This document shows, one piece after another, positions 1 through 7,628 of a stretch of 33,273 nt of DNA (the stretch's first letter is position 1; every line of letters starts with the position of its first letter). Source of the stretch: Bacillota bacterium (GTDB lineage: Bacteria > Bacillota > Limnochordia > Limnochordales > ZCTH02-B6); the NCBI GenBank assembly GCA_017656145.1, contig JACDOI010000027.1, positions 1-33,273 on the forward strand, written 5' to 3'. The notes beneath the pieces were generated by a model that saw only the letters and a program-made list of their open reading frames with translations, was not told the DNA's origin and ran no database searches. Made by a program: the position numbers and the translations under genes.

Positions 1-45
1 ATGGTACTGCCCGGGCAACCGGGTGGGAGAGTAGGTCCGCGCCGG
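1..45 (+). rRNA. rrf: 5S ribosomal RNA, 3' end only (partial)
   Basis: The first 45 bases match the conserved 3' third of bacterial 5S rRNA: the GATGGTACTG-type arm, a CCCGGGCAACCGGGT hairpin, then GGGAGAGTAGGTC and a terminal G/C strand that would pair with the missing 5' end. The 5' two thirds lie outside the window. This means a ribosomal RNA operon, or a separate 5S gene, ends just before yebC on the same strand. The exact mature 3' end is uncertain by a few bases. Confidence 0.88.
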
Positions 46-55
46 AAAACTTTTT

Positions 56-95
56 CCGAAGCGCCCTCGATGCCGGATGGCCGAGGGCGCTTCGG
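56..95 (+). terminator. Hairpin downstream of the 5S rRNA gene, probable terminator
   Basis: A perfect 14-bp inverted repeat (CCGAAGCGCCCTCG at 56-69 and its complement at 82-95) encloses a 12-base loop about ten bases after the end of 5S rRNA. There is no clear T-tract on its 3' side; a T5 run lies just 5' of the stem. It is probably the rRNA transcript end, either as an imperfect intrinsic terminator or as a processing or stabilising hairpin. Confidence 0.6.
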
Positions 96-108
96 CGCGT
101 CTAAAGTC

Positions 109-138
109 TTGGCTTGCCCGGTTTGGACGTGGTACGAT
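109..138 (+). promoter_or_regulatory. Candidate sigma-A promoter for yebC
   Basis: TTGGCT (109-114) and TACGAT (133-138) are separated by 18 bp, and the -10 carries an extended TG (130-131) one base upstream. Each hexamer matches consensus at 4 of 6 positions. The site lies between the rRNA hairpin and the yebC ribosome binding site, where a promoter is expected. The start of transcription would be near 145. Confidence 0.45.
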
Positions 139-162
139 CACTTGATAGTGAGGTGATCGTCA

Positions 163-909
163 GTGGCCGGGCACTCAAAGTGGGCGAACATCAAGCATCG
201 CAAGGAGAAGGAAGACGCCCGCCGGGGCAAAATGTTCACCAAGTTGTCCCGCCAAATCACCGTAGCGGCCCGTGAGGGCGGTCCCGATCCGGCCGCCAAT
301 GGCCGACTCCGGCTCGCGATCGACAAAGCGCGCGCGGTCAACATGCCGATGGAAAACATCGAACGGGCCATCAAGCGGGGCACAGGCGAGCTCGAAGGGG
401 TCTCCTACGAGGAGATGATCTACGAAGGATACGGTCCCGGCGGAGTGGCCATCATGCTCGAGATTATGACGGACAACCGCAACCGGACCGCGAGCGAGGT
501 TCGCCACCTCTTTTCCCGGTACGGCGGAAGCCTGGGCGAGAGCGGATGCGTCGCGTGGATGTTTGAGCGCCGGGGCGTTATCGCGGTGGAGCGGGCGGCG
601 GTCGACGATGAAGATGCGTTGCTGTTGGCGGCTGCCGATGCCGGTGCCGACGACGTCCAGGCGCAGGAGGACCGGTTTGAGGTGCAAACGCCGCCCGGTG
701 CCCTGGATGCGGTCAAGCGGCGGCTGGAGGAGGCCGGCTACCGCATCGTCTCTGCCGGGCTGGTCATGGTGCCCAAGACGACGGTGGAGGTGACCGGCGA
801 GGACGCATCCAGGCTGATGAAGCTTCTCGATGCCCTCGAGGATCACGACGACGTGCAAGAGGTCTACGCGAACTTCGACGTCCCGGACGAAGTGCTGGCC
901 GCGCTGTAG
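163..909 (+). CDS. yebC: YebC/TACO1-family protein (translation or transcription regulator)
   Basis: This 248-residue protein has the full YebC/PmpR/TACO1 pattern. It opens with the invariant [14 protein letters not shown] block, followed by the region around residues 80-130 with the [10 protein letters not shown] motif and a [12 protein letters not shown] stretch, and an acidic C-terminal domain ending near NFDVPDE. Family members are cytosolic. They have been described as DNA-binding regulators and more recently as factors that help ribosomes through difficult sequences; the sequence cannot say which role applies here. The start is GTG, chosen because AGGTGAT at 151-157 is a good Shine-Dalgarno match and because the family N-terminus begins exactly there. 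The gene stands first in a block leading to ruvCAB, a neighbourhood known in clostridia and other bacteria. Confidence 0.95.
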   Translation: MAGHSKWANIKHRKEKEDARRGKMFTKLSRQITVAAREGGPDPAANGRLRLAIDKARAVNMPMENIERAIKRGTGELEGVSYEEMIYEGYGPGGVAIMLEIMTDNRNRTASEVRHLFSRYGGSLGESGCVAWMFERRGVIAVERAAVDDEDALLLAAADAGADDVQAQEDRFEVQTPPGALDAVKRRLEEAGYRIVSAGLVMVPKTTVEVTGEDASRLMKLLDALEDHDDVQEVYANFDVPDEVLAAL

Positions 910-1001
910 ACGCCGGCAGCCGGGCCCATGCCAGTTGTTGGCTAAATTCCCCTGCCGCGGGAAACGCTAGCAGCAGCAGTTTGCCCGCGGGGGGATGAAG
1001 G

Positions 1002-1346
1002 ATGACGCGCCGCAACCGGTGGCTGTTGGCCCTTACCGCCACGCTGTCGTTTGCTGCCGGCTTCGTCCTGGCGCAAGCGATGTTCAGCCCGGCACCGGCC
1101 AGGCCAGATGTCTCCGGCGTTCCGGGAGAGCCGTGCACCGACTATCCGGGCGGGTTCGTCGGGCTGCACGAAGGTCGGGTGGCCGTTTTCGAAGGGGAGC
1201 CGGGAGGCTGTCATCGCCTCGTGGAGGAGACGTCCATCGAACGCTCCAACTTGCATGCATTCCAGGTCACCGACCTCGAACGCGGGATCGCCTTTGAGGA
1301 CGAGGCGGAACTGTTTCAAATCCTTGAAGGCCTCATGGGGCCCTAA
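1002..1346 (+). CDS. BofC C-terminal-domain-like secreted or membrane-anchored protein
   Basis: This 114-residue protein has a basic N-terminus (MTRRNR) and one hydrophobic segment at about residues 8-27, a signal peptide or membrane anchor. A globular domain from about residue 48 contains GGFVGLHEGRVAVFEG and ends with the acidic DEAELFQILEGL. This resembles the C-terminal domain of BofC, the spore intermembrane-space protein that restrains SpoIVB signalling to pro-sigma-K in Bacillus. Context agrees: bofC lies just upstream of ruvA in B. subtilis, and here the gene precedes ruvC. The protein is much shorter than Bacillus BofC, so a sporulation role is inference. The ATG is preceded by GAAGG and a G-run. 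Two overlapping frames (from 995 and 1051) show no family pattern and were discounted. Confidence 0.65.
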   Translation: MTRRNRWLLALTATLSFAAGFVLAQAMFSPAPARPDVSGVPGEPCTDYPGGFVGLHEGRVAVFEGEPGGCHRLVEETSIERSNLHAFQVTDLERGIAFEDEAELFQILEGLMGP

Positions 1347-1414
1347 ACTGTATTGGAAGGAAAGGGTCCGCCCGAAAGCGAAACGGGCACCAGGCGGCAG
1401 GTGAGGACCGAACG

Positions 1415-1912
1415 GTGAAGATCCTGGGAATTGACCCGGGGACGGCGGTGACCGGATACGGCTTGATCGAGGACGGCGCCCAGCCCCGCGCGCTCGGGTA
1501 CGGCGGCATTCGGACTCCGGCCGGCATTCCCGAGGCAGATCGTTTGTTGCGCATTTACGCCCAGGTCGACGAACTGATCCGCGGCACTTGTCCCGACGTC
1601 TTGGCCGTTGAGCGGGTGTTTTTCAACAAAAACGCCTCCAGCGCGCTGGCGGTGGGGCAAGCCCGGGGCGTCGTGCTGCTGGCCGCTGCACAGGCCGGGG
1701 TGCCGGTCTTCGAACCGACGCCGCTGGAAGTCAAGTTGGCCGTCACCGGGGAGGGGCGGGCCGGCAAGCGCCAGGTCGGATACATGGTTCGAGTCCTGCT
1801 GGGCCTTGAGTCCCGCCCCCAGCCCGACGACGCGGCCGACGCCCTCGCGGTCGCGTTGACGTGCGCCCGGACGCTGACCACCCGTCGCCGGTGGGGGGAA
1901 GCAGGCGGATGA
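1415..1912 (+). CDS. ruvC: Crossover junction endodeoxyribonuclease RuvC
   Basis: RuvC is the Holliday-junction resolvase, a homodimeric Mg-dependent nuclease with an RNase H fold that cuts symmetrically across the junction moved by RuvAB. The 165 residues carry the four catalytic acidic positions: D7 in GIDPGT, E66 in AVERVFF, and D139 and D142 in the PDDAADALA helix. The length is typical. The GTG start follows AGGTGAGGA at 1400-1408. The TGA stop overlaps the ruvA start in ATGA (1909-1912), so translation of the two is probably coupled. Confidence 0.97.
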   Translation: MKILGIDPGTAVTGYGLIEDGAQPRALGYGGIRTPAGIPEADRLLRIYAQVDELIRGTCPDVLAVERVFFNKNASSALAVGQARGVVLLAAAQAGVPVFEPTPLEVKLAVTGEGRAGKRQVGYMVRVLLGLESRPQPDDAADALAVALTCARTLTTRRRWGEAGG

Positions 1913-2517
1913 TCGCCATGTTGCGCGGCCGGATCGCCCGCCGGGGAGCGGACTGGGTCGTCGTCGACGTCGGCGGCGTCGGGTACCGGGTGGCGGTGCC
2001 CGGACCAGCGGTCGCCAAGATGCCCGCCCCCGGCGGCGAGGTCGTGCTTCACGTTCACACGCACGTCCGGGAAGATACCCTGGCCCTGTTCGGTTTCTTG
2101 TCCGAGGATGAGCTGCGGCTGTTCGAACAAATTGTGGCAGTAACCGGCATGGGGCCCCGGCTTGCCTTGACCGCGCTGTCTACGCTTTCGCCCGACGAGT
2201 TTCGCCGGGCGGTGTTGGATGAAGATGCGGCCCGGTTGACCCGCATTCCGGGCGTCGGGCGCAAGACGGCTCAACGCATCATCCTCGAACTCAAAGGACG
2301 GCTACCGGCAGAACCCGTCGCGGAGGGGCCGGTTCCGGCGGGTGACGGGATGGAGGACGCGCTGGCGGCCCTGGTAAGCCTGGGATACGGGCAGGCAGAG
2401 GCGGCCGACGCCATTCGCCGGGCTGCCCGTGATGCCGGCGCTCAAGCGGCGGATCCCGCCCACCTCGTGCGGGTGGCTCTGCGGCATTTGGATAGCTTGA
2501 AAGGGGACGCCAGGTGA
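1909..2517 (+). CDS. ruvA: Holliday junction branch migration protein RuvA
   Basis: RuvA is the tetrameric junction-binding subunit that loads RuvB helicase rings onto Holliday junctions. The 202-residue protein begins [13 protein letters not shown] and has the N-terminal OB fold with the DVGGVGYRV motif. Tandem helix-hairpin-helix motifs follow ([10 protein letters not shown] near residue 73 and [12 protein letters not shown] near residue 108), then a flexible linker and the small C-terminal RuvB-contacting domain (about residues 143-200, [12 protein letters not shown]). The start is the ATG at 1909, which overlaps the ruvC stop by four bases. An upstream in-frame GTG at 1861 would add residues not seen in the family. 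The stop overlaps the ruvB GTG. Confidence 0.97.
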   Translation: MIAMLRGRIARRGADWVVVDVGGVGYRVAVPGPAVAKMPAPGGEVVLHVHTHVREDTLALFGFLSEDELRLFEQIVAVTGMGPRLALTALSTLSPDEFRRAVLDEDAARLTRIPGVGRKTAQRIILELKGRLPAEPVAEGPVPAGDGMEDALAALVSLGYGQAEAADAIRRAARDAGAQAADPAHLVRVALRHLDSLKGDAR

Positions 2518-3551
2518 GCGGGCAGGAGGAACGGATGGTCAGCGGGCGGCGCCGGCCTGAGGACGCGGAGATCGAGGCGAGCCTGCGGCCTCGCCGCCTG
2601 TCGGCGTACATCGGCCAAGACCAGATCAAGCAAAATCTCGAGGTCTTCATCCAGGCCGCCAATGAGCGGCGAGAGCCCCTTGATCACGTCTTGCTGTACG
2701 GTCCGCCGGGGTTGGGCAAGACCACTCTGGCCGGCGTCATCGCCAACGAGCTCGGAGTCGGGATGCGCGTCACGTCCGGGCCCGCCATCGAGCGTCAAGG
2801 GGACCTGGTGGCCATCCTGACCAACCTGGAGCCCCGGGACGTATTGTTCATCGACGAGATTCACCGGCTGAACCGGACGGTGGAAGAGGTTCTGTACCCG
2901 GCCATGGAAGACTTCGCGGTGGACATCGTCATCGGAAAAGGGCCCAGCGCCCGCTCGCTCCGGTTGGATTTGCCGCCCTTTACGTTGATCGGCGCCACGA
3001 CCCGGGCGGGCATGCTGACCTCGCCGCTTCGGGACCGGTTTGGCGTGTTGTTCCGGCTCGACTACTATTGCGAAGACGATCTGGCGCTCATCGTTCGCCG
3101 GGCGGCGGGGGTGCTCGGGGTCGAAATCACCGACGGAGGCGCCCGGGAGGTGGCCCGCCGGGCCCGGGGCACACCGCGCATCGCCAACCGGCTGCTCAAG
3201 CGGGTGCGGGATTTCGCTCAAGTCCGGGCCGATGGGGTCATTACCGCCGAGGTGGCCCGGGAGGCGCTGTCGATGCTGGACGTCGACGACTTGGGTTTGG
3301 ACCGCACCGACCGGGAGCTGCTTTTGGCCATCATCGACAAGTTTGATGGCGGGCCGGTGGGGGTGGAGACGCTGGCCGCGGCCACCGGCGAGGAAGTGGA
3401 AACGATAGAGGATGTGTATGAGCCGTACTTGATGAAACTCGGATATTTGGAGCGGACTCCCCGGGGGCGGAAGGCCACCGGCTTGGCGTACCGGCACCTG
3501 CAGCGGACGCCCCGTCGCCCGGGGCAGGGAGAGCTCTTTGGGGAGGCGTGA
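2514..3551 (+). CDS. ruvB: Holliday junction branch migration DNA helicase RuvB
   Basis: RuvB is the AAA+ ATPase motor of RuvABC branch migration. The 345 residues show Walker A GPPGLGKT (63-70), Walker B VLFIDE (110-115), a sensor/arginine-finger segment around GATTRAG and LRDRFG, and a C-terminal winged-helix domain with the family ending [14 protein letters not shown]. The first codon is taken as the GTG that overlaps the ruvA stop in GTGA. An ATG seven codons in (2535) is an alternative, since the first residues are not conserved. The gene is followed by the DUF2905 gene after three bases. Confidence 0.97.
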   Translation: MSGQEERMVSGRRRPEDAEIEASLRPRRLSAYIGQDQIKQNLEVFIQAANERREPLDHVLLYGPPGLGKTTLAGVIANELGVGMRVTSGPAIERQGDLVAILTNLEPRDVLFIDEIHRLNRTVEEVLYPAMEDFAVDIVIGKGPSARSLRLDLPPFTLIGATTRAGMLTSPLRDRFGVLFRLDYYCEDDLALIVRRAAGVLGVEITDGGAREVARRARGTPRIANRLLKRVRDFAQVRADGVITAEVAREALSMLDVDDLGLDRTDRELLLAIIDKFDGGPVGVETLAAATGEEVETIEDVYEPYLMKLGYLERTPRGRKATGLAYRHLQRTPRRPGQGELFGEA

Positions 3552-3554
3552 GGG

Positions 3555-3773
3555 TTGGAAGTGGGAGGTCTGGGCCGGATGCTCATTTTCTTGGGCCTGG
3601 TCATCCTCGCCATGGGGCTTGTGCTTCTGGTGGTCGACCGCCTGCCCGGCATCCCGCGCTTGCCCGGGGACATCTTGGTGCGCCGGGGCAACTTCACGTT
3701 TTACTTCCCGCTGGCCACCTCCCTCGTTCTCAGCGTACTGTTGACCTTATTGCTGCATTTGTTCCGCCGGTAG
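3555..3773 (+). CDS. DUF2905 family small membrane protein
   Basis: This is a 72-residue protein with two hydrophobic helices (about residues 9-27 and 48-68) separated by the conserved loop LPGIPRLPGDILVRRGNFTFYFPLATS, the hallmark of the DUF2905 family. These proteins have no established function and often sit next to ruvB or queA in Bacillota and related groups, as here. The TTG at 3555 follows GGGAGG (3541-3546). An ATG at 3579 has its own GGGAGG (3563-3568) and would give a 64-residue version that still contains both helices, so the start is uncertain. The gene starts three bases after ruvB and ends 15 bases before recO, so it is almost certainly co-transcribed with both. Confidence 0.85.
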   Translation: MEVGGLGRMLIFLGLVILAMGLVLLVVDRLPGIPRLPGDILVRRGNFTFYFPLATSLVLSVLLTLLLHLFRR

Positions 3774-3788
3774 AAGGGGAGGACGCGG

Positions 3789-4535
3789 GTGGCGGTTTAC
3801 AAAGCTGAGGGGATCGTGCTCAGAGCCCGGAACCTCGGCGAAGCTGACAAGATCTTGACGCTCTTTACCCCTGCCCGCGGCAAAGTGGAGGCGGTGGCCC
3901 GGGGAGCCCGGCGGGCTCGCAGCCGGCTTATGGGCGCCACGCAACTGTTCACCCACGGCCGGTACTTGTTGTTTGAGGGCAAGGAGCTGGATTCGTTGAG
4001 CCAGGGCGAGATCATTCACTCCTTCCGGCCGCTGCGGGAGGACCTGGAACGCATGGCCCACGCCAGTTACGCCGTCGAACTTGTGGACCGGTCCACTGAG
4101 CCAGGCGACCGGCACGACCGCCTGTTTTTGCTGCTTTCCGCGGTCCTTGGTCTGCTCGCGACCGGCTCGGACCTCGCCCTGGTCAGCCGGTACTTCGAGC
4201 TGCGGCTGCTGGAGGAGCTGGGTTACCGTCCGCATCTTTCGAGCTGCATCCGTTGCGGTGCGGCGGATATTGCCGCGTTCAGCATCGAACTGGGGGGGCT
4301 GGTGTGCCCCCGTTGCCGGGTCAACGATCCCGGTGCGGTGGATGTAGGAGAGGAGTCGGTGAGCGTCATGCGCTATTTGCAACGGGCGGAGCCGGAGCGC
4401 CTTGCGGTCGTCCGCCCGTCGAACGCGGCCCTGCAGACTATGGAAGACATTTTGCCCAAGTTTTGCGCCGCCCGCATCGGGCGACCCATGCAATCCTTGG
4501 AGTTTCTCATGTCCATTCGGGCCGCAGACGGCTAA
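3789..4535 (+). CDS. recO: DNA repair protein RecO
   Basis: RecO is a recombination mediator that works with RecR (and RecF) to load RecA onto SSB-coated single-stranded DNA. The 248 residues have the usual layout. An N-terminal OB fold (1-80) begins VYKAEGIVLRARNLGEADKI. A helical domain follows, then a zinc ribbon with cysteines at 153, 156, 173 and 176 (CIRC...CPRC). The GTG start is preceded by GGGGAGGA at about 3777-3784. RecO next to glyQ-glyS and upstream of dnaG-rpoD is a classic Bacillota order. Confidence 0.95.
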   Translation: MAVYKAEGIVLRARNLGEADKILTLFTPARGKVEAVARGARRARSRLMGATQLFTHGRYLLFEGKELDSLSQGEIIHSFRPLREDLERMAHASYAVELVDRSTEPGDRHDRLFLLLSAVLGLLATGSDLALVSRYFELRLLEELGYRPHLSSCIRCGAADIAAFSIELGGLVCPRCRVNDPGAVDVGEESVSVMRYLQRAEPERLAVVRPSNAALQTMEDILPKFCAARIGRPMQSLEFLMSIRAADG

Positions 4536-4555
4536 CGTCGCGCCGGAAGGCCGCA

Positions 4556-4584
4556 TTGACAGCCTGGACCGTTTTTGTTACTTG
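4556..4584 (+). promoter_or_regulatory. Possible promoter for glyQ-glyS
   Basis: A perfect TTGACA (4556-4561) lies in the 95-base gap between recO and glyQ, 17 bp upstream of TACTTG (4579-4584). The -10 hexamer is poor (2 of 6) but carries an extended TG one base upstream. It could let glyQS be expressed independently of the ruv-recO unit. The gap is too short for a canonical glycine T-box leader, and no T-box motif was seen. Confidence 0.3.
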
Positions 4585-4630
4585 TGTGTTGGTATCCGCC
4601 CCGTGATGGTCTTCGGCAGGAGGTTGCGGC

Positions 4631-5521
4631 GTGAATTTCCAGGAGATGATTTTCGCACTGGAGGCGTACTGGGCCCGACGGGGATGCGTCGTTGTCCAGC
4701 CCTACGATATGGAGATGGGAGCGGGCACCATGCACCCGGCCACGTTTTTGCGGGTCCTTGGGCCCGAACCGTGGAACACAGCCTACGTTCAACCTTCCCG
4801 CCGGCCGACCGACGGCCGGTACGGGGAGAACCCGAACCGACTCCAGCACTATTACCAATACCAGGTGATCATGAAGCCGTCGCCCCCCGACATCCAGGAC
4901 ATCTACTTGGACAGCTTGCGGGCCGTCGGCATCGACCCGAATCAGCACGACGTCCGGTTTGTGGAGGACGACTGGGAATCGCCGACGCTGGGGGCCTGGG
5001 GCCTGGGATGGGAAGTTTGGCTGGACGGGATGGAGATCACCCAGTTTACCTACTTCCAGCAGTGCGGCGGCATCGACCTCAAGCCGGTTTCCGTCGAGAT
5101 CACCTACGGGTTGGAACGGCTGGCCATGTACTTGCAAGGGGTCGACAATGTTTTCGACCTGGTTTGGACCGACGGCGTCACCTACGGCGACGTCTACCAC
5201 CAAAACGAGGTAGAGCAGTCCCGCTACAACTTCGAGCTGTCGGAGCCCGCGCTGCTTTTCAACTTGTTTGAGGCTCACGAGCGGGAGGCCGCGCGCCTTT
5301 TGGAACACGACCTGGTCTTGCCCGCATACGATCACGTGCTGAAATGCTCCCACCTGTTCAACCTGCTGGACGCCCGGGGCGCGATCAGCGTCACCGAGCG
5401 CACCAAGTTCATCGGCCGCGTGCGCCATCTGGCCCGCGGGTGCGCCCGCAAGTACGTGGAGCAGCGGGAGCGCATGGGATTTCCGCTGCTTTCGGCCCGG
5501 CGGGAGGTGGCTCAGCCGTGA
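4631..5521 (+). CDS. glyQ: Glycine--tRNA ligase alpha subunit
   Basis: This is the catalytic subunit of the bacterial alpha2-beta2 glycyl-tRNA synthetase, which activates glycine with ATP. The 296 residues begin [18 protein letters not shown] and contain the family signatures [19 protein letters not shown] (near 23-41), the [23 protein letters not shown] block, and [12 protein letters not shown] near residue 138. The length is typical. GTG is the start, supported by AGGAGG at 4618-4623. The TGA overlaps the glyS GTG by four bases (GTGA), fitting equimolar synthesis of the two subunits. Confidence 0.98.
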   Translation: MNFQEMIFALEAYWARRGCVVVQPYDMEMGAGTMHPATFLRVLGPEPWNTAYVQPSRRPTDGRYGENPNRLQHYYQYQVIMKPSPPDIQDIYLDSLRAVGIDPNQHDVRFVEDDWESPTLGAWGLGWEVWLDGMEITQFTYFQQCGGIDLKPVSVEITYGLERLAMYLQGVDNVFDLVWTDGVTYGDVYHQNEVEQSRYNFELSEPALLFNLFEAHEREAARLLEHDLVLPAYDHVLKCSHLFNLLDARGAISVTERTKFIGRVRHLARGCARKYVEQRERMGFPLLSARREVAQP

Positions 5522-7590
5522 ACCGGGATTTGCTGCTGGAGATCGGCACCGAGGAGCTGCCCGCGCGGTTTGTGCCCGGGGCCCTGGCTCAGCTGCGGGA
5601 GACGGCCATCGAACAAATGAAGGAATTGCGCCTGACATGGGAGGACGCGCGCGTCTACGGCACCCCCCGGCGGCTGGCGCTGCTCGTCAAAGGCTTGCCG
5701 GAGCGGCAAGGGGACTTGGTGCGGGAAGTGAAAGGTCCAGCGCGGCGCGTCGCGTTCGACGAGGAAGGCCGGCCAACCCGGGCGGCCGAGGGCTTCGCCA
5801 AAAGCCAGGGCGTGACAGTGGCCGACTTGGAACTGCGGGACACGGAGCAGGGGCAGTACGTCTTCGCAGTGCTGCGGGAAGAAGGGCGGCGGCTTGAGGA
5901 CGTGCTTCCCGGCTGGCTCGGCCGGCTCATCGAGGGGCTGCACTTTCCCAAGTCCATGCGCTGGGGCGACGGTGATCTCCGGTTCGCCCGGCCCATCCGG
6001 TGGCTGGTGGCGTTGCTGGATCAGGAAGTAGTGCCTGTCAGCCTGGAAGGCCTCAGCGCGGGCCGCGCGACCCGGGGCCACCGGTTTTTGGCCCCGGGCC
6101 CGATTTTGCTCGCGCGACCGGACGAGTACGTCGACCGCCTGCGGGAGGCGTTCGTCCTGGCAGACAGCGGTGAGCGGGAACAGGCGGTGCTTGAGGAAGT
6201 GCGGCGGGCCGCGGCGGCGCACGGCGGACGCGCCCTTGAGGATCCCGACCTCCTGGCTGAGGTGGTCAACCTCGTCGAGTACCCGGCCGCGGTGGCCGGA
6301 TCGTTTGCCGAAGAGTACTTGCAGTTGCCGCGGGAAGTCTTGATCACCCCGATGCGGGAGCATCAGAGGTACTTCCCGGTAGTGGACGAATCCGGGCGCC
6401 TGTTGCCGCGGTTTGTGGCGGTGAGCGATGGCCCCAGGCCCGACATGGACGTCGTTCGAGCCGGTAACGAGAAGGTTTTGGCCGCGCGGCTGGCCGATGC
6501 CCGGTTTTTCTACGACGAGGACCGGCGGCGCCCCCTCGAGGACTACGTCGACCGGTTGAAGGGAATCGTCTTCCAGGAGCGTCTGGGGACGGTGTATGAA
6601 AAGGCGGAGCGGATTCGCCGGCTCGCGCGGTTTTTGGGCGAACGGATCGACGCCGGCGAGGCGGTGCTGGCGACCGCGGATCGAGCGGCGTTTTTGGCCA
6701 AAGCGGACCTGGCCACGCAGATGGTTTATGAATTCCCGGAGCTGCAAGGCGTTATGGGCCGGGAATACGCCTTGTTGTCGGGCGAGGAAGAGGCGGTTGC
6801 CCAGGCCATCCTTGAACACTACTTGCCCCGCCATGCAGGGGATGAGTTGCCCAAGAGCCTTCCCGGATGTCTTGTCAGCGTGGCCGATAAGCTGGACACC
6901 ATCGCGGGCTGTTTCGGCGTCGGGCTTGTGCCTACAGGTTCGCAGGATCCGTACGGGTTGCGCCGGCAGGCGATGGGCACGGTGCGCATCGCGCGCACCT
7001 TGCCCCGCGGTTTCGATCTGGAAGAGGCGGTGCGGATGGCGCTGTCCGGCTACGGGAACCGGTTCCGGGACGAGGAGGACGGCCTTGTCGCCCGGATCAT
7101 GGATTTCTTCCGGCAACGACTGCGGGGATTGCTGCAGGAAGAAGGGCTTCGCCACGATCTGGTGGAGGCGGCCCTGGGGACCGGCATCGGCGACATCGCC
7201 GGCACCTTTGGGCGGGCCCAGGCCCTGGCGGAGTTCAGCCAGGACGAAAGGTTCGGTGTTCTGGTGACCGCTTACCAGCGGGCGGCCAATCTCGCCAGGC
7301 AGGGCGGCACCGATCAGGTGGACGAGACGCTGTTCCAAACCGACGCGGAACGGGACTTGTACGCCGCGCTGGGGGACGTCGGAGTCCGAGTCGATGCATG
7401 TGTAGCCGACGGCCGCTATCAGGACGCTCTGCGGGAGCTTGCAAGGCTTGGGCCGCGGGTGGACAGGCTGTTCGCGGACGTTTTGATTATGGCCCCTGAG
7501 GAGGACGTCCGGCGAAACCGGCTGGCTTTGCTTCGCCGCACGGCCCGTTTGTTTTGCCGGGTGGCGGACCTGGGGGCGGTGGCCGTTTGA
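5518..7590 (+). CDS. glyS: Glycine--tRNA ligase beta subunit
   Basis: The tRNA-recognising beta subunit of heterotetrameric glycyl-tRNA synthetase. The 690 residues begin [22 protein letters not shown], the invariant N-terminus, and contain the [32 protein letters not shown] and [13 protein letters not shown] blocks. A central HD-like region ([22 protein letters not shown]) and a C-terminal DALR-like anticodon-binding region follow. The GTG at 5518, within the glyQ stop, is chosen because the conserved N-terminus starts there; an in-frame ATG at 5344 lies inside glyQ and is not credible. No ccpN or ppsR-like gene follows, unlike in many Bacillota; ppdK comes next after 38 bases. Confidence 0.97.
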   Translation: MNRDLLLEIGTEELPARFVPGALAQLRETAIEQMKELRLTWEDARVYGTPRRLALLVKGLPERQGDLVREVKGPARRVAFDEEGRPTRAAEGFAKSQGVTVADLELRDTEQGQYVFAVLREEGRRLEDVLPGWLGRLIEGLHFPKSMRWGDGDLRFARPIRWLVALLDQEVVPVSLEGLSAGRATRGHRFLAPGPILLARPDEYVDRLREAFVLADSGEREQAVLEEVRRAAAAHGGRALEDPDLLAEVVNLVEYPAAVAGSFAEEYLQLPREVLITPMREHQRYFPVVDESGRLLPRFVAVSDGPRPDMDVVRAGNEKVLAARLADARFFYDEDRRRPLEDYVDRLKGIVFQERLGTVYEKAERIRRLARFLGERIDAGEAVLATADRAAFLAKADLATQMVYEFPELQGVMGREYALLSGEEEAVAQAILEHYLPRHAGDELPKSLPGCLVSVADKLDTIAGCFGVGLVPTGSQDPYGLRRQAMGTVRIARTLPRGFDLEEAVRMALSGYGNRFRDEEDGLVARIMDFFRQRLRGLLQEEGLRHDLVEAALGTGIGDIAGTFGRAQALAEFSQDERFGVLVTAYQRAANLARQGGTDQVDETLFQTDAERDLYAALGDVGVRVDACVADGRYQDALRELARLGPRVDRLFADVLIMAPEEDVRRNRLALLRRTARLFCRVADLGAVAV

Positions 7591-7628
7591 CTCAAGCAAC
7601 AGCGACCGACGAAGGAGGCCAACGACGG

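Noticed and set aside
4536-4630. A glycine T-box or glycine riboswitch ahead of glyQ.
   Set aside because: Only 95 bases are available and no T-box or glycine aptamer pattern could be seen.
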